From an uncultured Marinobacter sp. (GTDB lineage Bacteria > Pseudomonadota > Gammaproteobacteria > Pseudomonadales > Oleiphilaceae), in NCBI RefSeq assembly GCF_947259545.1, contig NZ_CAMYMK010000002.1, forward strand, positions 496,001-560,000: a stretch of DNA of 64,000 nucleotides. Reading direction: 5' to 3'. Shown piece after piece: positions 1 to 8,500 of the stretch. A program made the position numbers and the translations under genes. A model generated the notes under the pieces. That model worked only from the letters and a program-made list of their open reading frames with translations, was not told the origin of the DNA and did no database searches. How positions within the stretch are numbered: position 1 is the stretch's first letter; the number at the start of each line of letters is the position of its first letter.

Positions 1-620
1 TGGCCTTCTTCCGCAACGAAATGGGCTTTGGCGGCAACAACGGCCTGACCGACTTCCGCGATATTCTCGGTTTCAACCTGCGCACCGATGCCACACGGCT
101 GGGGCTGTTCATCGCCACCGGCATCGCACTGGCCATCGGCTACGTGATCTGCCGCGGCATTGTCACCAGCAAGCTGGGCCGGGTCAGCGTGGCCTGCCGC
201 GATGCCGAAGCCCGCACCCGCTTCCTGGGTTACCGCGTGGAGCGGGTGCAGCTGTTCGTGTTCGTGGTGTCCGCCATGCTGGCGGGGGTGGCGGGGGCGC
301 TGTACGTGCCCCAGGTGGGCATCATTAACCCCAGCGAATTCTCGCCGCTGTTCTCCATCGAGATCGTGGTGTGGGTCGCCCTCGGTGGCCGCGCCACCCT
401 CTACGGCGCAGTGATCGGCGCCATCCTGGTGAACTACGCCAAAACCGTGTTCACCGGCGTCATGCCGGACGCCTGGCTGTTCGCCCTCGGCGGCCTGTTT
501 GTGCTGGTCACCGTGTTCCTGCCCAAGGGCATCGCCGGCCTGTTGCAGAAACGCCAGAAACCGGATGAGGACAGCAACGCCGATCCATCCAAACCCAAAC
601 CACAGGAGGCCACTGCATGA
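1..620 (+). CDS. urtC: urea ABC transporter permease UrtC, 3' part
   Basis: The reading frame is open from base 3, so the gene starts before the window; 205 residues are visible. It is one of two inner-membrane permeases of the urea importer UrtABCDE. Visible are hydrophobic membrane segments and the branched-chain-amino-acid/urea permease motif region (GRVSVACRDAEARTRFLGYR, followed by VALGGRATLYGAVIGA). The hydrophilic tail is rich in K, P and D. The stop overlaps the urtD start (ATGA at 617-620), and an AGGAGG lies at 604-609 inside urtC. Order and overlap with two ATPases fit an operon. Family assignment is by recognised sequence and context. Confidence 0.93.
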   Translation, partial: AFFRNEMGFGGNNGLTDFRDILGFNLRTDATRLGLFIATGIALAIGYVICRGIVTSKLGRVSVACRDAEARTRFLGYRVERVQLFVFVVSAMLAGVAGALYVPQVGIINPSEFSPLFSIEIVVWVALGGRATLYGAVIGAILVNYAKTVFTGVMPDAWLFALGGLFVLVTVFLPKGIAGLLQKRQKPDEDSNADPSKPKPQEATA

Positions 621-1441
621 GCATGTTCGAGCAACTGACCAACCGCGAGCGCGTGTTCGAATTCCTCGCGCCCGAAGCCTCCCCGGTGGACGTGCGCCAC
701 GGCCCGATCCTGTATCTGGAAGACGTGAACGTGAGCTTTGACGGCTTCAAGGCCATCAACAACCTCAACCTCACCATCGACGACGGTGAACTGCGCTGCA
801 TCATCGGCCCCAACGGCGCGGGTAAAACCACCATGATGGACATCATCACCGGTAAAACCCGCCCGGACACCGGCTCCGTGTGGTTCGGCAGCCGCCACAA
901 CCTGCTCACCAAGAACGAGCCGGACATCGCCAGCCTGGGCATCGGCCGCAAGTTCCAGAAACCCACGGTATTCGAAGCCCTCACCGTGTTCGAGAACCTG
1001 GAACTGGCCATGGCCACCGACAAGCGCATCCTGCCCACGCTGACCGCCATCATGAAACCGGAATTCCGCGACCGCATCGACGAGGTTCTGGAAATGATCG
1101 GCCTGAAACAACTGCGGGACAAACCCGCCGGCATCCTCTCCCATGGCCAGAAACAGTGGCTGGAAATCGGCATGCTGCTGATGCAGAAACCCCGGCTGCT
1201 GCTGGTGGACGAACCCGTAGCGGGCATGACCGAACAGGAAATGGAACGCACCGCCGAACTGCTCACCAGCCTGGCCGGCAAACAGTCCGTCGTGGTGGTG
1301 GAGCACGACATGGGCTTCGTGCGTTCCATCGCCCGCCAGGTCACCGTGCTGCACCAGGGCAGCGTGCTGGCCGAAGGCACCATGGACCAGGTCTCCAACG
1401 ACCCGGAAGTGATCAAGGTATACCTCGGGGAGGAGGCGTAA
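617..1441 (+). CDS. urtD: urea ABC transporter ATP-binding protein UrtD
   Basis: One of two cytoplasmic ATPases driving urea import. In 274 residues it has Walker A GPNGAGKT (64-71), ABC signature LSHGQ (174-178) followed by a Walker B ending VDEP (about residues 195-200), and the H-loop region VVVVEHDMGF. The signature is LSHGQ rather than LSGGQ, as is common in UrtD. The N-terminal ~30 residues before the ABC fold are also usual for UrtD. The start overlaps the urtC stop by four bases and has a good AGGAGG; the stop TAA shares one base with the urtE ATG, so the three genes are translationally coupled. Confidence 0.95.
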   Translation: MSMFEQLTNRERVFEFLAPEASPVDVRHGPILYLEDVNVSFDGFKAINNLNLTIDDGELRCIIGPNGAGKTTMMDIITGKTRPDTGSVWFGSRHNLLTKNEPDIASLGIGRKFQKPTVFEALTVFENLELAMATDKRILPTLTAIMKPEFRDRIDEVLEMIGLKQLRDKPAGILSHGQKQWLEIGMLLMQKPRLLLVDEPVAGMTEQEMERTAELLTSLAGKQSVVVVEHDMGFVRSIARQVTVLHQGSVLAEGTMDQVSNDPEVIKVYLGEEA

Positions 1442-2139
1442 TGCTCAAGATCCAACAGCTCAACCAATACTACGGCGAAAGCCACACCCTCTGGGATCTG
1501 GACCTGGACGTACCCCAGGGCCAGTGCACCTGCGTGATGGGTCGCAACGGCGTGGGCAAAACCACCCTGATGAAATGCATCATGGGCGAGGAAACCACCA
1601 AAAGCGGCAGCATCGAATTTGCCCAGGATGCGGAACTCACCAAAAAGAAAATCGAAGACCGCTCACGGCTCTGCATTGGCTACGTGCCCCAGGGACGGCA
1701 GATCTTCCCGCTGCTGACTGTGGAGGAAAACCTGCGCACTGGTTTGGCTGTGCGTAAGGACGGCAGCAAGAAAATCCCCGAGCGGGTGTATGAGCTGTTT
1801 CCGGTGCTGAAGGAAATGCGGCACCGCAGAGGCGGCGATCTATCCGGTGGGCAGCAACAGCAGCTGGCCATTGGACGGGCGCTGGTGATCGAACCCAGGC
1901 TGCTGATTCTGGATGAACCGGGAGAGGGGATTCAGCCGAATATTGTGGCGCAGATTGGGGAGGTTATTCGGAGGCTGATCGAAGAAGATGGGTTAACGGT
2001 GCTACTGGTTGAGCAGAAGTTGCCGTTTGCACGGAAGTATGCGGATCGGTTTGCGATTCTGGATCGGGGGCGGCGGGTTGCTGAGGATGAGATTGCGGGG
2101 CTGACGGATGAACTCATCAAGAAGCACCTGACGGTCTAG
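1441..2139 (+). CDS. urtE: urea ABC transporter ATP-binding protein UrtE
   Basis: Second ATPase of the urea importer, 232 residues, the usual UrtE length. Walker A GRNGVGKT is at residues 34-41, signature LSGGQ at 134-138, with Walker B LLILDEP and the tail VEQKLPFARKYADRF typical of UrtE. The frame stays open far upstream inside urtD, but the ATG at 1441 overlapping the urtD stop gives the family N-terminus. GC content falls and codon use shifts in the last third of the gene. It is the last gene of the urt operon; no clear terminator follows. Confidence 0.95.
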   Translation: MLKIQQLNQYYGESHTLWDLDLDVPQGQCTCVMGRNGVGKTTLMKCIMGEETTKSGSIEFAQDAELTKKKIEDRSRLCIGYVPQGRQIFPLLTVEENLRTGLAVRKDGSKKIPERVYELFPVLKEMRHRRGGDLSGGQQQQLAIGRALVIEPRLLILDEPGEGIQPNIVAQIGEVIRRLIEEDGLTVLLVEQKLPFARKYADRFAILDRGRRVAEDEIAGLTDELIKKHLTV

Positions 2140-2195
2140 CCACCTGGGTATTCTCCCGCCTCGAGAATCCTAAAAGCCCTGACTGTAATGACTCC

Positions 2196-2393
2196 GTGCC
2201 GAGTGATGCTTGGCACGAAGTTTTTGTTTTCGAACTAATTGAGGCGAACTACGCAAATTTGGGGGCAGCTCGACAAAGCATCGGCGATTGGCTATTAAAC
2301 AAAAGCGGCCAAGATAGGGTTACGATCCGCGGCCACATTATGGTGATTTACGTCGGGAGTTCTGGCCACTTCGTTTTAGTAATAGGTCTGTAA
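2196..2393 (+). CDS. small hypothetical ORF, possibly a gene remnant
   Basis: A 65-codon GTG-started frame in an otherwise empty 263-bp gap. There is no convincing ribosome binding site and no family I recognise. The product would be mixed hydrophobic/charged and end in a hydrophobic stretch (HIMVIYVGSSGHFVLVIGL). The base composition is lower in GC than urtDE. It could be the tail of a decayed gene or chance. Confidence 0.2.
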   Translation: MPSDAWHEVFVFELIEANYANLGAARQSIGDWLLNKSGQDRVTIRGHIMVIYVGSSGHFVLVIGL

Positions 2394-2402
2394 CTCATTC
2401 TC

Positions 2403-3077
2403 TTACGGGTCTATCTGAGATTTCAGGCCCGCCTCAGTGAGCGCCGCGGCAATGCCGTCAGCCATCTTGCGATAGCCCCTGGCGTTGGGGTGAATCCGGT
2501 CGGCCCGCAGGCCCTCGTCAGAAAGTACCTCGGAGAAAATATCGTCGATCAGCAGGATGCGCTCTTCTTCGGCCAGTTCCTCATAGATGGGCGAGTCTGA
2601 GAGGCTGCCCACACTGGCGCCGAACACGGAGAACTCTGGTACCGCTACCAGCACAGGCACGGCTTCGGACCGGCGAACGGCGGTAATGATTTCCCGAAGA
2701 TGCTCCTTTACCTGACTGGCAGACTGGCGCCGCAGAAAATCATTACCGCCCAGTTCCACAATCACCAGGTCTGGTTCATGTTTCTGAAGCATTCCCGCGA
2801 TGCGTCCACGGGCTTCACTGGCGGTGTCACCCGGCACGCCGGCATTGACGACCTTCCAGCCGGCTGACTTTGCCAGCAGTGAGGGGAAGTCTTCGCCCTT
2901 TCCAGCTCCGGTGCCGTGGGTAACGCTGTCCCCGAATGCCAGTACCACCGAGTCCTGCGCCAGAGGTTGATAGCGAGGCGGCGAATCGCCGCAGGCGGTG
3001 AGTAGTAGCGACAACACGAGGAGCATGAATAAACGCAATCGCGGTGCCCCTCCCGCCATGGCATGCTGGGTATTCAC
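2403..3077 (-). CDS. SGNH/GDSL hydrolase lipoprotein (arylesterase/TesA-like)
   Basis: A 224-residue predicted lipoprotein: a hydrophobic signal ends in the lipobox LTAC with Cys29, so it should be anchored in the cell envelope. The SGNH catalytic blocks are all present: block I FGDSVTHG with Ser51, block III GGND (110-113), and block V DRIHP with Asp193 and His196. The family hydrolyses acyl esters or thioesters; the substrate here is unknown. The GTG start is chosen because GGGAG lies seven bases upstream. It converges on the urt operon. Alternative labels are arylesterase or lysophospholipase L1-like. Confidence 0.88.
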   Translation of the reverse strand: MNTQHAMAGGAPRLRLFMLLVLSLLLTACGDSPPRYQPLAQDSVVLAFGDSVTHGTGAGKGEDFPSLLAKSAGWKVVNAGVPGDTASEARGRIAGMLQKHEPDLVIVELGGNDFLRRQSASQVKEHLREIITAVRRSEAVPVLVAVPEFSVFGASVGSLSDSPIYEELAEEERILLIDDIFSEVLSDEGLRADRIHPNARGYRKMADGIAAALTEAGLKSQIDP

Positions 3078-3337
3078 AGGTGAACTCCCGTCCGGGTCAT
3101 ATCTGCTTCACGATAGGCTTGCGCCTGAACGGACGCAACTGCTGAATCCCGCTTTAGGAATCTCAGCCCCATGTTCCCGCCAGTTGATCCATGCCAGAAA
3201 TAACCCAGCATCTAACAGTATCGCTAACTATACCTTTTGACCCTGAGGAAGAATGACCTTTAGCCAATGCGTCAACGGGACCAGTTTTCCGCTGCCGCTC
3301 CGAACCGGCCCTTTACACTGTCGTTATCCCTTAATTT

Positions 3338-3395
3338 GAATGTTCGCTTTAGCGACGGCTACTCACAGATCTCAGCTAAACAAAAGCGAACATTC
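3338..3395. repeat. flanking hairpin repeat, copy 1
   Basis: Perfect 13-bp inverted arms, GAATGTTCGCTTT (3338-3350) and AAAGCGAACATTC (3383-3395), around a 32-bp centre. The outer parts recur at 5348-5405 and, as a half copy, at 9884-9912. Confidence 0.8.
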
Positions 3396-3436
3396 TTAGC
3401 GCCATAGATCCTTGGCTTTTCTGCCCTCGTTGATAG

Positions 3437-3488
3437 TTGGTGAAAAATTCGTCAGAATGGTATACAATCTGTTTAGCGAGTTGGCTCG
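3437..3488 (+). promoter_or_regulatory. candidate abiEi promoter and small operator-like palindrome
   Basis: A -10-like TATACA (3461-3466) sits 18 bp after a weak -35-like TTGGTG (3437-3442). A short palindrome CGAG-TTGG-CTCG (3477-3488) lies just downstream, about 30 bp before the abiEi start. AbiEi antitoxins are known to autorepress by binding inverted repeats in their promoter, so this is a plausible operator. It is inferred by eye only. Confidence 0.35.
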
Positions 3489-3518
3489 TTATCCGAGTAT
3501 TTTTAAAGGGTTAAGGCA

Positions 3519-4136
3519 ATGACCATCAGCGAAAAAGTTGCGGAGTACGTAAAGAGGCAGCCTTACGGGGGCGTTTTTACGCATAAGCAGTTGGTGAAGC
3601 GCTTCGGAGGCCATGGTCCCCTCATTTCTCAGAGCCTCAAGAAACTGAAGGAAGCCGAGATTGTTGCGCCCCTCGAACGAGGCCTATGGCAACGGCCCAA
3701 GCCGACCCGGTTCGGGCCTGCCTTTGCTACTCCAGAGAAGGTTGTTTCGGTTCTCGCAAAGGAACGGAAAGCCTTTGTCGTGCCTTCAGGCGCAAAGGCC
3801 CTGAATGAATTCGGGGCGTCGACCCAAATGCCAATGAAGCCTGTATTTATCACGACGAAACGTATCCAGCCGATCAAGCTGGGAAAGGCCCAGATCGAGT
3901 TCAAATACAGCCAGGCCTTTGAACACGCAGTGGAACAGCTGAGTGGACTGTCAAAGAGTGAAAAGGAAACGGCCGCTCGATTGTGGGTAGCACTTGAGTA
4001 CGCCGGAAAGGAGCATGTGAAGCGAGAGGAAAATGTGTTCAAGAACGTTTATCTCTCGCTGTCAGAGAAAGGTCAAAAAAAACTGATTTCAGCGCTTGAG
4101 GGCAAGCTGAAGTGGGCGCAACCGATCCTGGAGTAA
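3519..4136 (+). CDS. type IV toxin-antitoxin antitoxin, AbiEi/DUF6088-like
   Basis: A 205-residue protein with an N-terminal winged-helix-like segment (about 1-60: VAEYVKRQPYGGVFTHKQLV then ISQSLKKLKEAEIV) and a middle beta-rich part (FVVPSGAKALNEFG...PVFITTKR) typical of AbiEi/DUF6088 antitoxins. In this family the N-terminal domain represses the operon and the rest neutralises the AbiEii toxin. The stop is four bases before the start of an AbiEii-type gene, so the two form an operon. It lies between two copies of a hairpin repeat, which suggests acquired cargo. The antitoxin call rests on domain likeness and partner. Confidence 0.8.
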   Translation: MTISEKVAEYVKRQPYGGVFTHKQLVKRFGGHGPLISQSLKKLKEAEIVAPLERGLWQRPKPTRFGPAFATPEKVVSVLAKERKAFVVPSGAKALNEFGASTQMPMKPVFITTKRIQPIKLGKAQIEFKYSQAFEHAVEQLSGLSKSEKETAARLWVALEYAGKEHVKREENVFKNVYLSLSEKGQKKLISALEGKLKWAQPILE

Positions 4137-4140
4137 GGCA

Positions 4141-5187
4141 ATGGCTAAACCGTACCTGTTTACGCTGAGTGACGCCGAGAAGAAGGACCTGTTTACGGCG
4201 GGTGCATCGAGAACGGGATTGCCCAGCTACGTACTGGAGAAAGACTACTATGTGACACTGGTCTTGAAGCTTCTTTTTGAGAAACTCAAGCCAAGCCATA
4301 CCGGGAAGAGTTCCACACCGTTCATGTTTAAAGGCGGAACTACGCTCAGCAAGGTTTTTCAATGCATCGATCGAATGTCTGAAGACATCGACCTTTCGCT
4401 TGATATGAAATTCCTTGGGCACCCCGAGCCTGAGGGTGGGGAAAAGAACACTCCTCGAAAAAAGAGAGTCGAGAAGCTGAATTCGGCGGCGGCCGATAAC
4501 GTATACAACGTTTTGGCTCCCTTCCTGCTTGAAGAACTGGAGCAGATTCACTCGGACTTCAGCGTTAAGGTGATGCCAAACGGCCTGGACATCGAGATTT
4601 TCTACCCTCAGCTTTTCCAGGCGCCAGCTGGCGGATACATAAGGCCGAGGGTGCTGCTTGAGTGTGGTGGGAAGGCTGGCCTGGAGCCGTCAGACACCCA
4701 CGCGGTAACTCCGATGGTGCTAGAAGGTCTGGGAGTTCAGCACGATGACAGTTGCATCGTCGATGTTCTGGGATGTGATCGCACGTTCTTTGAAAAACTC
4801 ACCGCCCTCCATGAAATCAATCATCGAGGCGTGGCGAGTCTGGGTGAACGTCAGTCGCGGCATATCTATGACGTTATCGCGATTCACGAGCAAAACCCCG
4901 AATTCATTGAAAATCAGGATTTGCTAGCCAAGGTTGTGGACCACAAACAGAAGTACTTCAAACGAGCGACGGCCAAATGGAACGAAGCGGTACCGGGCTC
5001 ACTCAAGATTATGCCGGAAGGGGAGGTGGCCAAGGCGCTGGAAGAGGATTGGGAGAAAATGGGTGTTATGTTTCCCGGTGATCTCCCATGGTCTTTCGCC
5101 GACATGATGCAGAGGCTCAAGGCGATTAGCGATCAAGTAAACCGGCCGAAGGCCTCGGGGGAGGATATCGAACCGAAGTCGATTTAA
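4141..5187 (+). CDS. nucleotidyltransferase toxin, AbiEii/AbiGii family
   Basis: A 348-residue member of the AbiEii/AbiGii toxin family, nucleotidyltransferases that block growth and can abort phage infection. The signature motifs are clear: KGGTTLSK (residues 64-71) and SEDIDLSLD (80-88), the DNA-polymerase-beta-like catalytic core. Later sections (RVLLECGGKAGLEPSDTH; RQSRHIYDVIAIHE) also match the family. Known AbiEii members transfer nucleotides to RNA; the target here is unknown. AAGG precedes the ATG, and the gene follows the antitoxin by four bases. Length is normal for the family and no catalytic residue appears lost. Confidence 0.9.
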   Translation: MAKPYLFTLSDAEKKDLFTAGASRTGLPSYVLEKDYYVTLVLKLLFEKLKPSHTGKSSTPFMFKGGTTLSKVFQCIDRMSEDIDLSLDMKFLGHPEPEGGEKNTPRKKRVEKLNSAAADNVYNVLAPFLLEELEQIHSDFSVKVMPNGLDIEIFYPQLFQAPAGGYIRPRVLLECGGKAGLEPSDTHAVTPMVLEGLGVQHDDSCIVDVLGCDRTFFEKLTALHEINHRGVASLGERQSRHIYDVIAIHEQNPEFIENQDLLAKVVDHKQKYFKRATAKWNEAVPGSLKIMPEGEVAKALEEDWEKMGVMFPGDLPWSFADMMQRLKAISDQVNRPKASGEDIEPKSI

Positions 5188-5549
5188 ACGACTCTTACTG
5201 TATTAGCTCAATGATTTCGGACACCTCTTGGTTGCTAAAATCGCCTTGTTGCACCATGTATCTTATGGCCGGGTTCGAGCCCATTACTGCGGACATTCCT
5301 AAAAAGAAGCTGAATTTCTCCGAGGTAAAGTGATGATCTATTCGCCTGAATGTCCGCTTTGCGACCCCTCGCAGCCCAGGCAATACTAAACAAAAGCGAA
5401 CATTTCCCCATCCATTTAACAATAGCGCTCGGCTCAAGAGGGTATAACTGGAAGATTTCTCTTTGGGCAGATTTCGAGTCTGTTCATAGGGGCTATATGT
5501 CAGCCAAAATGGGCCCTTTCAAAGGCGGTAGACTAGGCTTGGCGTTAAA
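5188..5549. other. 362-bp gap with repeat copy 2 and a possible gene remnant
   Basis: It contains the second hairpin repeat (5348-5405). On the minus strand a frame from 5437 to 5195 stays open for 80 codons and converges on abiEii (ending QQGDFSNQEVSEIIELIQ). It has no recognisable family, and its upstream part lies in the repeat. I treat it as a remnant or chance. Confidence 0.4.
5348..5405. repeat. flanking hairpin repeat, copy 2
   Basis: Left arm GAATGTCCGCTTT and right arm AAAGCGAACATTT, with the same outer sequence TAAACAAAAGCGAACATT as copy 1 but a different centre. It lies between the AbiE pair and the large NTPase gene. Confidence 0.8.
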
Positions 5550-8500
5550 ATGAGTGAAGAATTCTATTTACCCCGAACACTGAACCATGAGGATGACTGC
5601 CTCACCGAGGAACAGCTGCTTAAGAGCAGTTCTGTCATAATCGTTCTCGCAGAGCCCGGTGCGGGGAAGTCCGAACTTCTGAAAAGCTTAGGACTTCAAT
5701 TGGGGGTAAAATCGGAATCTGCCAGATTATTCAAGCTGGAGACTGAACCACGTCAATGTGATTTCCTAGTCCTTGATGGGCTTGACGAAGTTGCAAGGCT
5801 CAACGAGTCAGGCCTTGATGAGCTTATTTCCAAGGCCAGGAAAACCCAACCTAAGAAGGTTATCTTCGCCAGTCGATCTAGCGAGTGGGAAGAGTCAAAC
5901 ACCCACCTTGTCAAAGAATGTTTCGCGACAGATCCTTATGTTACCTATCTGAATGCTCTTTCAGAGAATGAGCAGCAGGCATTCTTCGAACATCTCTTCC
6001 CCGAACAAGATTTTTCGAAGTTCCTACAAGCTGTAGATGCCTTCGATCTTGCTCCACTTCTTGGGAACCCGCTCTTTCTTAGTCTGTTCTCTGAAGCCTT
6101 TGTGGAAAGCCAAGGCAATTTTGTAGATAAGAGGCAGGTCTTTCATGACGCGGTTGAGAGGCTCGCCTTTGAGGCAAATAAGCAGCGTCCCCAGAGAAAC
6201 AGCGTTTCATCTGATCTAAAAATCGAGATATCCAAAGAAGCTTTTACTGTACTTCTACTTTCGGGCGCCGTCGGCATCAGCATTGCGGATACGCTAAAGA
6301 CGGATCTGTTCCCCCGTCTGCAAAGTATCGTGTCTTCCACCAGACACAACCCTAACTGTGTCCTGGACTCAAGATTGTTTGTCCCAACTGATGATCAGAA
6401 CTCTCACCGTCCAGTACACCGGGTTGTCGAGGAATATTGTGCGGCCGAGTATCTTGCTCAACGAATCGATGATCCAGGTGATCCATTATCACTACGACAG
6501 TGTTTTGCCCTCATAGCCCCCAATTCCGTTGTCCGCGAAGAATTGCGAGGCCTCTTAGGTTGGCTCGCTGCCGTTGGCGGAGAAAGCATACAGCGGGGAG
6601 CGATACAGCTCGCTCCGTACGCAGTGCTAGCAAACGGGGATCCTTCCCGATTGACTACGCGCTCAAAAATATACTTACTTCATGCGCTTAGAAAGCAAGC
6701 GGATGATGATCCCTACTTCCGTGGTGGTGATGTATGGCGATCACTCAACATTTCGGGATTTTTCTCGGCCGATCTCAAGGAGCCAGTTCGCGAGTTATTG
6801 TTCGATATAAATGCTGGTATCCAAGTCAGAGCCCTAGTGTTGGATCTTTTGGAAGGAACGCCTGCTGCAACTGAACTGGATCGGGATCTTACCAACCTGA
6901 TGCTTGATGATTCGGAGCCGGCCGGGTTGCGCCGTCTCGCTGCTCACTGCCTCGTCGCTATTCACAACCGTGATCACAAGTCGAACCTACATGATTTGAT
7001 AGCCAGAGGCGATGCGGTTTCTCTCGAACTAGGTGCCATGTTTTTCAGGGAACTCGGCAGCCAACAGTTTGGCCGAGAATCACAGAAGGCGCTTCTATTG
7101 GGCTCCGCCGTTCTTTATTCAAACGATGATGCACTGAGAGCGGACGACAACGTAGGTTCCCGACTTTTCATCACTCGATATATCCGCTCCCTCAACGGCA
7201 AAGAGGTTGCTTGGCTCCTTGACGAGCTGAGCAAAGGGCTACAATGCACGTGCGGTGCCGAAAACCGGTTTGAGTGCCATTGCAGGGACGGTATCAGCAA
7301 GATTATCGGGCATTTGCTCGATCAATTTTTTGAGAGCGAGCATGACGATTTTGAGGCGCCCAGAATTTATCGTTGGATCCGAAACCTCAACTTCCACAAC
7401 GATATCGATGGACAGCGGAGTAAGGCGACGGAAGTACTTCAGAAGAACCATTTGCTTCGACAGGAACTATTGAAAATAGCTTGTGATGATCGAACTGCTT
7501 CCGAAACCGACGAGCCTTTTCTCAACCCGTTTTTGTTCCACCCTCACATCCACTCTGGCATTAAGCTACAAGCTCAGGACCTGGTCGTCTTGGCCCGATA
7601 TGCCTTTACCCTGGGCAATATACGTTTGTGGTGTGCTCTTCACATGAGAGCGGTTCCTAAAACACGCAGCAATTTTCAGGAAGTATCAAAGCTTAGACAT
7701 CTAATGCGCCAACAAGCGGCTGAGGCCAGTGAGTTCATGCGCCATTGGTACAAGTTAGAGCGTGAATCCAAGGCATGGTGGAAAGAAAACCAACTAAGGT
7801 GGGAGAGGAAAAGCCGCAAGTATCAAGCAAAACGAGAAAAGCGGTTGGCGCGGAATAGGGCGGCTATTGAGCGTGATCGCGATTTATTTGAATCCGGTAA
7901 AAATCTCGGCTTCCTGGGGGATATTGCTAGCCACTATCTTCAGGATCCTGAGAAGGTAGAGGGACTCTTCGGGGATCTGGAGCCAATTCGCCGGTCGTTT
8001 ATCAATTGCCTGCCACATCTCCAACGTCAACTTCCTTCTCTCGAGGAAGCAGCCAAACTCCATGGCGCAAGCCGGTATCTAAAAGCTGAATGGATTTTGA
8101 TAGCATCAAGTGTTGAAATATTCCGGAAGACCGGTTCACTCGAAACGCTCGATCAGCAAGCCCTCGAAATACTTAGGGCGAATATCGATCTAAGATTCGA
8201 TAGCATCCAAAAGGATGAGTGGACTCAAATTCGTGATGAGGTGGATGCTCGCCTATTCCAAAACGATGCAGACAAGCGCAGCTATTTGATTCGGTTCGTC
8301 CAAACACAGCTGGACAGTCATGATCCCGACGGAAAAGCGGAAGGGGTCCATTGGCTTCGTGATGATCCGATGTTTTCGTCCATTGCCGGTCCGCTTGCTC
8401 TTGAGTGGCTCGACGACTATCGCGGCAATAAAACTTGGGTGTTGGAATGCCTCTTTGACGCTGCTTTGAAGGCCGGTCGCGTGGATGAGCTGGCCGGGCG

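Larger units (their letters stand above)
3078..3518. other. 441-bp intergenic region holding repeat copy 1 and the abiE promoter region
   Basis: No gene was seen. It holds the first copy of the hairpin repeat (3338-3395) and a candidate promoter just before abiEi. An 80-codon frame crossing into the SGNH gene looks like a shadow. Confidence 0.6.

Noticed and set aside
434..1485. Long minus-strand frames (306 and 325 codons) opposite urtC/urtD
   Set aside because: They mirror the GC-rich third positions of the real genes and have no domain or ribosome site.
3338..5405. Hairpin repeats as integron attC sites
   Set aside because: The arms lack the RYYYAAC/GTTRRRY core pairs and no integrase is nearby.
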